This document shows, piece by piece, positions 8,528 through 16,449 of a DNA stretch of 25,807 bases. Where the stretch lies: positions 1 through 25,807 of the forward strand of contig CALEGD010000114.1 in assembly GCA_937877075.1 (NCBI GenBank). Direction: 5' to 3'. The position numbers and the translations under genes were made by a program. Under the pieces are notes generated by a model. That model did no database searches, was not told the DNA's origin, and worked only from the letters and a program-made list of their open reading frames with translations. The stretch is from an uncultured Acholeplasmatales bacterium (GTDB taxonomy: Bacteria; Bacillota_I; Bacilli_A; ML615J-28; CAG-698). Positions within the stretch are counted from its first letter, which is position 1, and each line of letters opens with the position of its first letter.

Positions 8528-11368
8528 TTATAACCTCCCGCTAAAATTATTTTTTTGCAATAAAGAGAAAGTAAAACTGAACGGATACAACATTAATCCC
8601 TTAAAGAATTGTCCTGCTGCAAAGTTACCAATCCATTGCGATGATAAGAGCCTTGACTGTCCTGGTATATTATAAAAACCTGTTTGGCCTATAACTGCAC
8701 CAGCACCAAAAGCGAACGCGCCAGTTAAAGCTTGCATACTACCGCTTCCTAAAGCGTCTTTCCAAGTTAACCCTCTTCCGTTTAATCCATTATCAATAGT
8801 ATAAGATAGCATTCCGGCACCAAAGTTTAATGCTACTGCACCACCAAAAGCTGCTAGACCTCCCATTGCAGTAAAGGCACCTCCACCAGTCATGATTCCT
8901 AATCCAACTGCTGCACCAGTCGCTCCTCCTTTTATGGCTCCGCTTAATATCCCGGCAGTAACGCTAGTTCCACTTGAAATAGCTGAAACAGCACCAATTC
9001 CGGCACCAAACCCCATACCAGAAGCAACTGCCATAATAGCAACTCCACCTAATCCACCAGTTGCTACCGCTAAAGCTCCAAGACCCACAACTGAAGCTCC
9101 CACTAAAATAGCTGATCCTATGGCACCCCAAGTATCTGCACTCCAACTAAATGGATTCCACCAAGCATTTCCATAAGGATCAATTCTCATAATCGGATTA
9201 TTTCCGCAGTAAGTAAACAGATTCAGTCCATTAATACTTTCAGGATCAAGATAACTAACATCATCAGCGTTAAGGAATCTTCCCCACTCAGGATTGTAAT
9301 AACGTGTTACATTATAATACAGTCCAGTCTCCTCATCATAGAAGTAACCTTTGTAAAGAAAAGGATTTACTTCCATAACTAAAGCAGATTCATCTGTATT
9401 AGCTATATTGGTTTTAGTTACTGTTCCCCAAGCATCATAGTTATATTTTACCAAAATATTTCCGTTTGTGTCAATGACATTTTGAATATTTCCGGTAATA
9501 TCTCGAGTATAAAAATACTCTTCTTCTCTTAGAGTAAATCCTAAGAGTAATCCTACCTCATCATAGTTAAAGAATATGTCTTTAGAGGAATCATTCAAAT
9601 CTTTCATTTGAATGATTGAAGATCCATTTAAGATAAATTGTTTGTTTTCTGTTGGACTTGTTTTAGATATTCTTATTCCAGCATCATTGTATTTGTATGT
9701 AATATCATTAATACTTAAGAGTCTTCTACCTTGCCAAGTAAGATTAAGTTCATTTCCATTTTCGATAATCTTTGATGGATTGCCGGTTATGCTATCATTA
9801 TATTCAAAGATACTGTTTATGCTTTTAGTCTCATTACCACTACTATCATATGTGATATCTTCAATACTAGTCAGTCGGTCACAAATATTATTGTTTTCTG
9901 TAATATAGTTATAAACAGATTCTTTAATGGTGTTACCTTCTAAATCTTTTTGAATAATGGTTTTAATATTGTTGTTGTTATCATATTTATATTCTCTGTG
10001 ATATTTAAAGAGACCCTTTTCAAAGAACTTTTCTAACTTTAATCTACTTAAGAAATCATATTGGTATTCATAGATTTCTAGAATAACCTCATCTTTTGTA
10101 ACTTTCTTTTGAGTGATATTATTACATGAATCATATTGATAAGTTATTACTGTACCATCGTTTTGTATTTCTTTGTTTAGTGTTGTTGTAAGGTTTCCGG
10201 ATGAAGTTTTTTCATATTCATATTCGGTTTTAATCTGTTTGTCACCGATTAGTATTTCCTTTGAATCTACGCGACCTAATACATCATAGGTTTTTCTAGC
10301 AATGATTGCTTCTCCTTCTTCTATTATCTTATCTAGGGTAGTATTAGATATTAATTGCTTAGTATAACTAAGCATTTCCATAACACCAATTAGATGTTCA
10401 CATGGAACCTCACTAAGAATCTTCATTCCAATAGATGTTAAACAACCAGTTAAATCAACTGTATAATTATATGTTTTAGTAGACTTATTACAATTGATAA
10501 TGATTTGACCAGGAGTATATCTTAAACCAACAGTTTGCCATTTATTCTCTTCTATGACTAGTTCGCTATTATAGGTATTACCATTATAAATCAACATTAG
10601 TTGATTTAGGTTATTTATTGCAAGCCCTAGTTTTACTGTATTTCCATTTTGTGAAGAAATGATATACCTGTTTCCTGATCCTTCTAAACTATCAGGTTTA
10701 ATCTTAATGATGATGCTTCCTTCTTCTCTTAGACCTAAATCATAAACTAATTTAGCTTTGTTTCCTGGGGTTAGATTACTTAGGCCATTGTAACTACCAT
10801 AAACATGTTTTCTGATTTTATGAGATAATTGACTATCCTTATAAACCAAAGTTTCATCTAATTTAAAAAGTTTAGTTTTATCAACTCTAAATGATTTATC
10901 AGTATATGTATAACTAATTGGTTTATTACCTTTACGAGATTCAAAGGTCCCATTTAATGTAATTACATCAAATTCATCGTATAAATCATGATTATAATAA
11001 ATCACACCGCTTGATGGTTTTTCAAACTTTTGATTCTCTAAAGATAAGAACCTGATCCCTTCATTATAGATTCCTTTGAAACTCTCTTCAGTATGATTAA
11101 ATGCTCCAACGCCCATTAAAAAGAGATTGTATGGCATATTAAGATCAGAAACTACTATTTCGTTTGAGGAAGAGGTGGTTTTTGAATTTGTAGAAAGAAG
11201 ATAAGGTTCAAATTTACCAACAGTCATCCTATCAATTGATTCAAGAATGAATACTGTACTTCCTTCATTACTATAAGTTCCGTCAAAGATTAAAGATGTT
11301 CCTTTCCCATTAAGTGAAAGTAAGACATCCATATTACCATTGTTTTCTTTAATATTTAGTCCTATCAA
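8528..11368 (-). CDS. RHS-repeat protein, C-terminal fragment with core and glycine-rich hydrophobic tail
   Basis: The longest open part of the broken RHS gene. A TTG at 11368 gives 946 residues, but the frame stays open and homologous up to 11695 (SFYFWIKPSGDF..., a LamG-like start), so the TTG is not a natural start. A second LamG-like domain lies at about 210-330 (IIIKIKPDSLEG...NKWQTVGLRYTPGQ), YD repeats at about 350-660, and the RHS core at about 670-735 (GLYYNVTRYYNPEWGRFLNA, then NPIMRIDPYG). A Gly/Ala-rich hydrophobic region (about 745-870) follows, with a short tail ending QKNNFSGRL. In RHS proteins the part after the core is the variable effector. No nuclease or other catalytic motif is visible; pore formation is a guess from composition. 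A small membrane gene is coupled downstream. Confidence 0.75.
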   Translation of the reverse strand: MIGLNIKENNGNMDVLLSLNGKGTSLIFDGTYSNEGSTVFILESIDRMTVGKFEPYLLSTNSKTTSSSNEIVVSDLNMPYNLFLMGVGAFNHTEESFKGIYNEGIRFLSLENQKFEKPSSGVIYYNHDLYDEFDVITLNGTFESRKGNKPISYTYTDKSFRVDKTKLFKLDETLVYKDSQLSHKIRKHVYGSYNGLSNLTPGNKAKLVYDLGLREEGSIIIKIKPDSLEGSGNRYIISSQNGNTVKLGLAINNLNQLMLIYNGNTYNSELVIEENKWQTVGLRYTPGQIIINCNKSTKTYNYTVDLTGCLTSIGMKILSEVPCEHLIGVMEMLSYTKQLISNTTLDKIIEEGEAIIARKTYDVLGRVDSKEILIGDKQIKTEYEYEKTSSGNLTTTLNKEIQNDGTVITYQYDSCNNITQKKVTKDEVILEIYEYQYDFLSRLKLEKFFEKGLFKYHREYKYDNNNNIKTIIQKDLEGNTIKESVYNYITENNNICDRLTSIEDITYDSSGNETKSINSIFEYNDSITGNPSKIIENGNELNLTWQGRRLLSINDITYKYNDAGIRISKTSPTENKQFILNGSSIIQMKDLNDSSKDIFFNYDEVGLLLGFTLREEEYFYTRDITGNIQNVIDTNGNILVKYNYDAWGTVTKTNIANTDESALVMEVNPFLYKGYFYDEETGLYYNVTRYYNPEWGRFLNADDVSYLDPESINGLNLFTYCGNNPIMRIDPYGNAWWNPFSWSADTWGAIGSAILVGASVVGLGALAVATGGLGGVAIMAVASGMGFGAGIGAVSAISSGTSVTAGILSGAIKGGATGAAVGLGIMTGGGAFTAMGGLAAFGGAVALNFGAGMLSYTIDNGLNGRGLTWKDALGSGSMQALTGAFAFGAGAVIGQTGFYNIPGQSRLLSSQWIGNFAAGQFFKGLMLYPFSFTFSLLQKNNFSGRL

Positions 11369-11639
11369 ATTCCACTTATTAAGAATAAGTGAGTCTTCTG
11401 TATATAGATGCTTATCCTCTTCGCCAGCACTAGTAAACCATAATCTACCATCTTCAAGAGTGTCAATAAATAAAGCTTCTTCTAAGCCTTCATTACATCT
11501 TAGGCTAAATACTCTTCTTTCCTCAAAATCCCCACTTGGTTTAATCCAAAAATAGAAACTCTTATTCTTCTCAAAACTTTTATTCCATTTATAAATAGTG
11601 AAACTATTCCCTTGAGAATAAGTTGATTTTCTACTGCTA

Positions 11640-12881
11640 TTAGCATTTTTTAAATCTATCGTGATTACGCAAACAATTAGAAAACTTAAAAGTGTTCATA
11701 TAATCAATTACTTCATTGTTTGTAGTCTTCTCTATTTGTTTAGCACCATATTTACCATTAGCAGTATCACCAATGATAATATCGTCCATAAAAGCTTTAT
11801 CTAGTCTGTTGACATAGCCATCTTTATTGTATTCGTTATATTCATAGGTGTATTCAAAATCAAAATCTCTGGTATCATCATCAATCTTATAAGATACTTT
11901 TTGAGGATTATCTAAATTATCGTAAACATATCTGATGTAATTATCATCTTCAGTTATTTTAATTAGTTTTCCTTTTTGGTCATAATTAAAGTGCTTGATA
12001 GTCCCATTTTCTACATCATGTAGTTCACTAACTAAATCCATTTCATTATATTTATATTGAACAAGAAGATTGTTGTTATATAAGACTTTTATAAGTCTTC
12101 TTTTGCTATCATACTTGAATGAATAAGAATTATCACCATAATTCTTTTTTTCTATTAAACCAGAATTTAGATTTTGAATGTATTTATATTCATAATCAGC
12201 TATAAGAGCATCATCAACATAAACTTTCTTAATATTTCCAAAGGCATCATAAACAAAATCATAAACAGTTCCATTAGCTGTTGTAATTTTTTTAATTAAG
12301 CCTTTCTCATATTCATATGTTCCTTGAAGACTATTCTCTCCAATACCACCAATAAGGCTGCTTAATTCTCCAAACTTACTATACTTATAAGTCGTAACTA
12401 ACCCATTTGGTGCCGTGCTTTTCTGAAGTCGATTAAAACTATCAAAGCTATTTACTGTTTTATTTCCTTTTTCGTCAATAATTGAAATTGGGTTATCGTT
12501 TAAGTCATACGTTTGAGAGGTCTCAAGGACTTCGCCATCTCTAGTTTTAAGTTTTAAGCTATTTACATTTCCCCTATCATCATAATCAAAACTAACTACA
12601 TTATCTTCAATATCAGATACTGTTTTGATTCGATTATTCTCATATGTGAATTTATAAGATGCGCCCGCTTGATCTGTATATTCCTTTAAATTACATCCTT
12701 CATTATAATCGCTATTCGTAGAACCAACACCACTATTAGCTACTTCAATCAGATTTCCTTTTTCATCATAATTATAATACTTGCCAAGATTATCTTTATA
12801 ATTGAATAGCATCAAATAAAGCATAATTACAACCTTGATACACAACTCCAACTTCAACTTTATCATAGGGATATTCAGCAA
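11640..12881 (-). pseudogene. RHS gene fragment: YD-repeat segment
   Basis: An open frame of 413 codons, but only the part after about 12800 (from YKDNLGKYYNYDEKGNLIEV) reads as RHS. The first 27 codons from the ATG at 12881 are an out-of-frame reading of the preceding RHS segment. It contains many YD repeats of the form YxYDxxGNxxxV/I (FVYDAFGNIKKVYV, FDYDDRGNVNSLKL, HFNYDQKGKLIKI). It ends at a stop in NHDRFKKC*, while a different frame (VCVITIDLKNANSSRK) continues the protein from about 11680, so a frameshift lies at 11640-11695. No ribosome site precedes its ATG. Confidence 0.7.
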
Positions 12882-13356
12882 TTACATTTCTTGTAAGAAC
12901 TTGCCAATCAGAAAAATTTTCATCAAAATTAAATTTATGAGTGTTTTCTTCATCAATATCAATGTAATGAATCTTTAGATAAGCATAATGTTGATCATGT
13001 TGATTCGTATATGCTTTTGAGAAAACAGAGAAAATCAATTCATCGTCAGCGTTACCTCTCATTTTAATAGTTTGTTTCATCTTTTTAGGGACACTAGGAT
13101 CTCCTTTGATTTTTACAACCTTTTCACCAAGGTTTTCATTATGAAAGAGAGTCGTCCCCTCATCAATCATGAAAACATCACCTGGATTACAGTTTTCAAA
13201 TTCCCATTTGTTCGGCCAAAAAGCATAGTGATATTCCATATATCCGTTTTCAACATAATTATATCGAACTTTTTGATCAATGGAACCCAAAGATAATTGC
13301 AAATCATCAATTCCAACTACCATACTATTGCCTGTCAGCTTAATTTGAACACTCAT
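12796..13356 (-). pseudogene. RHS gene fragment: beta-rich insert domain
   Basis: 186 codons from an internal ATG, in the same frame as the preceding segment and separated from it by one TAA (13374-13372). The sequence (MSVQIKLTGNSMVVGIDDLQLSLG...YNYVENGYMEY...VEVGVVYQGCNYALFDAIQL) is typical of the carbohydrate-binding-like beta domains that precede YD repeats in Firmicute RHS proteins. It ends in DAIQL just before the frameshift into YKDNLGKYYNYDEKG. It has no start signal of its own and is part of a dead reading frame. Confidence 0.65.
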
Positions 13357-13371
13357 TTTGATATCATAAGC

Positions 13372-13917
13372 TTAAGTTGGAATTGAAATATTATCTATTG
13401 AAAAAGGAATCCAGTCCGATTCACCGACGAACGACATTGTAGGCACGCAGAACTTTTCAAACTTAACTTCTTTATTTGTTATTGTGCTACTTGAACCACT
13501 GCTTGACGCACTTGGGTTTTGCACTTCCTCAAGCAATTTATATTCAACTCTTACTTCAATTTTGATATTATCAGCTGCAACTACAGAATCATTACCTTGA
13601 TACTTGATAAAGCCCTTCAACTGACTATTTCCTTTTCTGGGGCGAGCGACACTTTGATAAACACTAACTGTTTCACCAGCAGTTTTATCAATTAAGAGAT
13701 ATTTCTCTCCGTAAACCCCTCCATGCTCAGTCTTTACAATGCTCTCATTTCCTTTAGTAATGATCCAACCGGAGAGGTCATCATCAGCATCGAAACTATG
13801 GTTTTCTAACATATTAATAGTATGTAATTGCGTATTTGATTGGCCAAGTAACCTACTTGAAATAGAATTTTTTATGACATCGAAATTTTTTGATACCGTT
13901 TTTCCATTTTCATCCAT
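13372..13917 (-). pseudogene. RHS gene fragment: linker and beta-rich domain
   Basis: 181 codons from an internal ATG (MDENGKTVSKNFDVI). The frame continues upstream to the TGA at 14037-14035 as FVSFQYGDNTAIRKNSYGEA and then YFDQYGRNRL, a YD repeat. The body (NMLENHSFDADDDLSGWIIT, then VSVYQSVARPRKGNSQLKGF) looks like a carbohydrate-binding-like module. A serine-rich loop (NPSASSSGSSST) lies near the end. It terminates at the TAA that interrupts the SIPT-AYDIK junction. It is not an independent gene. Confidence 0.65.
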
Positions 13918-14034
13918 AATTAAACGATTTCTCCCATATTGGTCGAAATAAAATATCGTTGCCTCTCCATAGCTGTTTTTCCTAATTGCGGTATTATCTC
14001 CATATTGAAAACTGACAAAATGACCGTCAGTTGT

Positions 14035-14556
14035 TCATTCATTTGCAAACTCTTGGGCTCTTTCAACTTTCCCAACATTATAGTTAAACTTAAATCCATA
14101 GCCCGATGTCATATCAAAAGCACCAGTCAACCTACCATACTCATAAGAATATTTGGCACCGCCCAGATTATCTAATTTAATTAATTTTCTTTCCTGACTG
14201 CTTATATAACTGCTGAGACTATAATTATGAAGCGTAATTGTGTCTAGCCTAGAATAAGAATAAGTAAATTCATATACTTTTTCTTCACCTTCTAAACGAA
14301 TTTCTTTAATTCTATTTTATGTATCATAAAACAAGCGAACAACTTCAGTATTAGCTATGTTTTTACCAATTAAACTTATTTGATTATAATCATTCTTAGT
14401 AAACCTGGTAACTTCGCCCTTTGATGTCGTAATTGATTTGATTATTGTATTTCCTAATCTATGTTCAAAGACCATTTTATTTTTAAATTTGTCACAAGTC
14501 ATGATTTCATATTTAGTTTCATCATAAAGAGCGATTGATCTGATTGTGGATGAAGA
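14035..14556 (-). pseudogene. RHS gene fragment: most upstream surviving part
   Basis: Two in-frame pieces separated by a TAA at 14319-14317 and ended by the TGA at 14037-14035. The first reads STIRSIALYDETKYEIMTCD, then KNKMVFEHRLGNTIIKSITT. The second contains YSYEYGRLTGAFDMTSGYGF, a YD-type repeat. An ATG at 14502 is internal. The homology stops at about 14549, where the opposite strand begins to encode a sigma-factor fragment, so the RHS N-terminus and its promoter are lost. Confidence 0.65.
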
Positions 14557-14761
14557 TCAAAATAGAAATATTACGGATTTCCGAATGGATTTAGAAAGAA
14601 TATTACAAAAACTAACTCCTTTTGTAGGACAAGTAGTCAAAGATTATTTTTTCGAGAATTTAAAGGAGAAAGAAATTGCTTTAAAATATAATGTGACCCA
14701 ACAATATATTTCGAAAATCTAAAGAAAAGCATTAAAGGAAATTCAATTAGCATTTAAATAG
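14549..14761 (+). pseudogene. Remnant of a sigma-70 family factor (region 4), 5'-truncated with an internal stop
   Basis: On the + strand a frame reads DEDQNRNITDFRMDLERILQ, then KLTPFVGQVVKDYFFENLKE, then KEIALKYNVTQQYISKI, a TAA at 14720-14722, RKALKEIQLAFK and a TAG at 14759-14761. The KEKEIALKYNVTQQYISKI stretch is a clear helix-turn-helix of the sigma region 4.2 type, as in small sigma factors carried by mobile elements and Clostridium-type alternative sigma factors. The 5' end is missing at the RHS junction, and the TAA removes the last helix, probably replacing a Lys codon (AAA to TAA). No start codon or ribosome site is seen, so it is a dead fragment. Confidence 0.65.
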
Positions 14762-14857
14762 AAAAGGTTATTGATTTTTTAAAATGTTATTGTTATAAAC
14801 CTTTTTCAATATAATTTGGGTTATAAAAAGAGTTTGTTTGCAAGTTGAATGATGAAA

Positions 14858-14904
14858 AAATAAAGCATTTCTCTCTGCTATAGCAGTGATGAAATGCTTT
14901 ATTT
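14858..14904 (-). terminator. Intrinsic terminator of the lipoate ligase gene
   Basis: A 14-bp inverted repeat, AAATAAAGCATTTC / GAAATGCTTTATTT, encloses an inner palindrome CTGCTATAGCAG. Read on the - strand it is followed by a T run (TTTATTTTTTC) and begins about 12 bases after the gene's stop codon. Confidence 0.8.
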
Positions 14905-14915
14905 AATGAGACAAG

Positions 14916-15872
14916 TTATTTAAATACATTGTCTAAAAATTTTAACTTTAAGTTTTCTTCCATTGATAAATTTAAGAGAATTTCTTTAATTTCTCTTTCT
15001 ATAAATCTATGTCCGATTAAGGAATTCTTCATTTCTAAATTCTTATCAAGAGTAATTGTTGGAAAGTTTAAATCAAGATTGAATATACGCCCTTCCTTTA
15101 CATTTAATTTTAGAAAAAAAGGTTCTTCCCTTGAAAGTGTAAATTCTGGGGATTCTCCATAATTCCACTCATAAGTTTGATATTTCTGATCTCGCAATTC
15201 TTTTACTTTTTGAATGTCATCGGGAGTTAATTTAAGTAATTTGTTTTTTAAATTACCGACAATCTCCTCTACAAGACTGATATAAAGATCGGTTATCTTA
15301 AAATCCTCAGGTAAATATTCTTTCAGATTAACGGTTTTACTGGGATTTGAGCGAATACTTTTCGATTGATAGTTGTCATTTATTTTTAAGAAGCTCTCCA
15401 GCTTGTCTAAATCAGTATCAAAAAGAAGAGTTCCATGATGAATCATTCGCTTTTGGTAAAAACTCTGGGCGTTTCCAGAGATCTTCTTATCGCCGATTCT
15501 AATGTCGCTTTTTCCATAAAACTCTGCCGGTATCACATTTTTCCTTAAAACCCTAATAATAGGTTCGGTAAATTTCTGATAATTATTGAGGTTTTCTTTT
15601 AGATAAGGAACAAGAAAAGAAAAGTTAAGATTCCCCAAATCATGATAGACCGCCCCGCCACCGGATATTCTTCTAATGATAGGAATTCCCGCTTTTTCAA
15701 CTTCTCGTAAATCTACTTCTTCAAAAACATTTTGGTTTCGACCGACGATAATCGAAGGTGAGTTCCGCCAGAGATAAAAAACCTCTTCATTAGATTGAAA
15801 GTACTTTAAGAGGTATTCTTCCAAAGCTAAATTATAAAAAGGATCCGTACTTGAATTAATAATGGTTTTCAT
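14916..15872 (-). CDS. lplA: Lipoate-protein ligase A
   Basis: 318 residues. It activates free lipoate with ATP and attaches it to the lipoyl Lys of E2-type proteins in the cytoplasm. Visible motifs are YLWRNSPSIIVGRNQN (33-48, lipoate/adenylate pocket), RRISGGGAVYHD (67-78) and KISGNAQ (130-136) with K130 as the likely catalytic Lys, then HHGTLLFDTDL. The C-terminal accessory domain (about 255-318) is present, so it should both activate and transfer. The ATG is preceded by AGGTGG. The only lipoylated protein in the window is PDH E2 (K42), its probable client. A lipoyl-relay or octanoyltransferase role is less likely given the length and accessory domain. Confidence 0.92.
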   Translation of the reverse strand: MKTIINSSTDPFYNLALEEYLLKYFQSNEEVFYLWRNSPSIIVGRNQNVFEEVDLREVEKAGIPIIRRISGGGAVYHDLGNLNFSFLVPYLKENLNNYQKFTEPIIRVLRKNVIPAEFYGKSDIRIGDKKISGNAQSFYQKRMIHHGTLLFDTDLDKLESFLKINDNYQSKSIRSNPSKTVNLKEYLPEDFKITDLYISLVEEIVGNLKNKLLKLTPDDIQKVKELRDQKYQTYEWNYGESPEFTLSREEPFFLKLNVKEGRIFNLDLNFPTITLDKNLEMKNSLIGHRFIEREIKEILLNLSMEENLKLKFLDNVFK

Positions 15873-15934
15873 AAATCCACCTGAATTAAGTTTATCGTAA
15901 GGAATTTAAAAAAGCAATTATTATGCTTTCAACC

Positions 15935-15963
15935 TTGAAAAAGAAGAATAAAAAATGTATAAT
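15935..15963 (+). promoter_or_regulatory. Near-consensus sigma-A promoter for the CBS-domain gene
   Basis: TTGAAA (15935-15940), a 17-base spacer, and a perfect TATAAT (15958-15963), about 30 bases before the start codon of the next gene. The lipoate ligase is transcribed divergently from the same 120-bp intergenic region. Confidence 0.75.
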
Positions 15964-15994
15964 GAATAAGGAGTAGCAAAAAAGGAGAGATAGA

Positions 15995-16405
15995 ATGAAC
16001 ATTTTGTTTATTATAATCCCGAAAGAGAAGGTTGCCTTTATTTACGAGGATTATTCTATTCGTCAAACATTGGAAAAGATGGAATACCATCGTTACTCTT
16101 CCATCCCAATGATCAATCGGGAAGGGAAGTATGTCGGAACTATCAGTGAAGGAGACTTGCTTTGGTATATCAAAAATCACCAACAGCTTGATTTTAAAAA
16201 ATCGGAAGAAATCCCGATTCAAAACGTACCTCGTAAACATGATAATTTTGGAATCTATATTGACACCAATATCGAGGACCTGATTATCGCTTCTACCCAA
16301 CAAAACTTCATTCCGGTCTTAGATGACAGAGATACCTTTATCGGCATTGTCACAAGAAAGGATATCATCCAATATCTTTTGAAAAAAAACAACCTCAATT
16401 TCTAG
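15995..16405 (+). CDS. Two-CBS-domain protein (DarB/CbpB-like)
   Basis: 136 residues made of two CBS domains and nothing else. CBS1 spans about 10-58 (VAFIYEDYSIRQTLEKMEYH, then YSSIPMINREGKYVGTISEG). CBS2 spans about 75-132 (NVPRKHDNFGIYIDTNIEDL, then FIPVLDDRDTFIGIVTRKDI). Stand-alone CBS pairs of this size in Firmicutes include the c-di-AMP receptor DarB (YkuL); the length and the FIPVxDxxxxFIGIVTR stretch fit, but ligand binding is not proven. The gene has its own strong promoter, AAGGAGAG before the ATG, and a shared terminator after it. It appears to be a single-gene unit. Confidence 0.75.
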   Translation: MNILFIIIPKEKVAFIYEDYSIRQTLEKMEYHRYSSIPMINREGKYVGTISEGDLLWYIKNHQQLDFKKSEEIPIQNVPRKHDNFGIYIDTNIEDLIIASTQQNFIPVLDDRDTFIGIVTRKDIIQYLLKKNNLNF

Positions 16406-16429
16406 AATTATACATAAATACGTAAAAAC

Positions 16430-16449
16430 GGCTGAGTTTATTCTCAGTC
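16430..16449. terminator. Bidirectional terminator between the CBS and MATE genes
   Basis: GGCTGAG / CTCAGTC (one G-U pair) with a 6-base loop, flanked by A-rich and T-rich tracts on both sides (AAAAAC before, ATTTTTATTT after). It lies between two convergent genes and overlaps the stop codon of the MATE gene. Confidence 0.7.

Larger units (their letters stand above)
8528..14556 (-). pseudogene. Large RHS/YD-repeat protein gene, broken by three stops and two frameshifts
   Basis: Successive open segments on the - strand read as one RHS protein of about 2,000 residues. From the 5' side the lesions are: TAA at 14319-14317 (RLFYDT*NRIKEIRL), TGA at 14037-14035 (QEFANE*TTDGHF), TAA at 13374-13372 (SIPT*AYDIKMSVQ), a frameshift near 12800 (FDAIQL to YKDNLGKYYNYDEKG), and a frameshift between about 11695 and 11640. 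The first three segments are in one frame, so those lesions are plain base substitutions. Reading TGA as Trp cannot rescue it, since two stops are TAA. The 5' end is missing and replaced at about 14549 by a sigma-factor fragment. Layout: YD repeats, carbohydrate-binding-like beta segments, more YD repeats, two LamG-like domains, YD repeats, RHS core, hydrophobic tail. Confidence 0.8.

Noticed and set aside
8892..9176. Pro/Ala-rich open frame on the + strand opposite the RHS tail
   Set aside because: It is the antisense reading of the Gly/Ala-rich tail codons, with no ribosome site and no plausible protein pattern.
11368..11370. TTG at 11368 as a true start of an independent RHS gene
   Set aside because: The upstream codons in the same frame are homologous RHS/LamG sequence for over 100 residues, and no ribosome site precedes the TTG.
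14035..14037. TGA inside the RHS frame as a Trp codon (Mollicute code 4)
   Set aside because: Several intact genes here end in TGA (MATE, VOC), Trp is TGG throughout, and two other RHS stops are TAA, which recoding would not rescue.
14761..14810. Imperfect inverted repeat (GAAAAGGTT ... AAACCTTTTTC) after the sigma fragment as a terminator
   Set aside because: The loop is long, the arms are imperfect and A/T-rich, and no T run follows; too weak to call.
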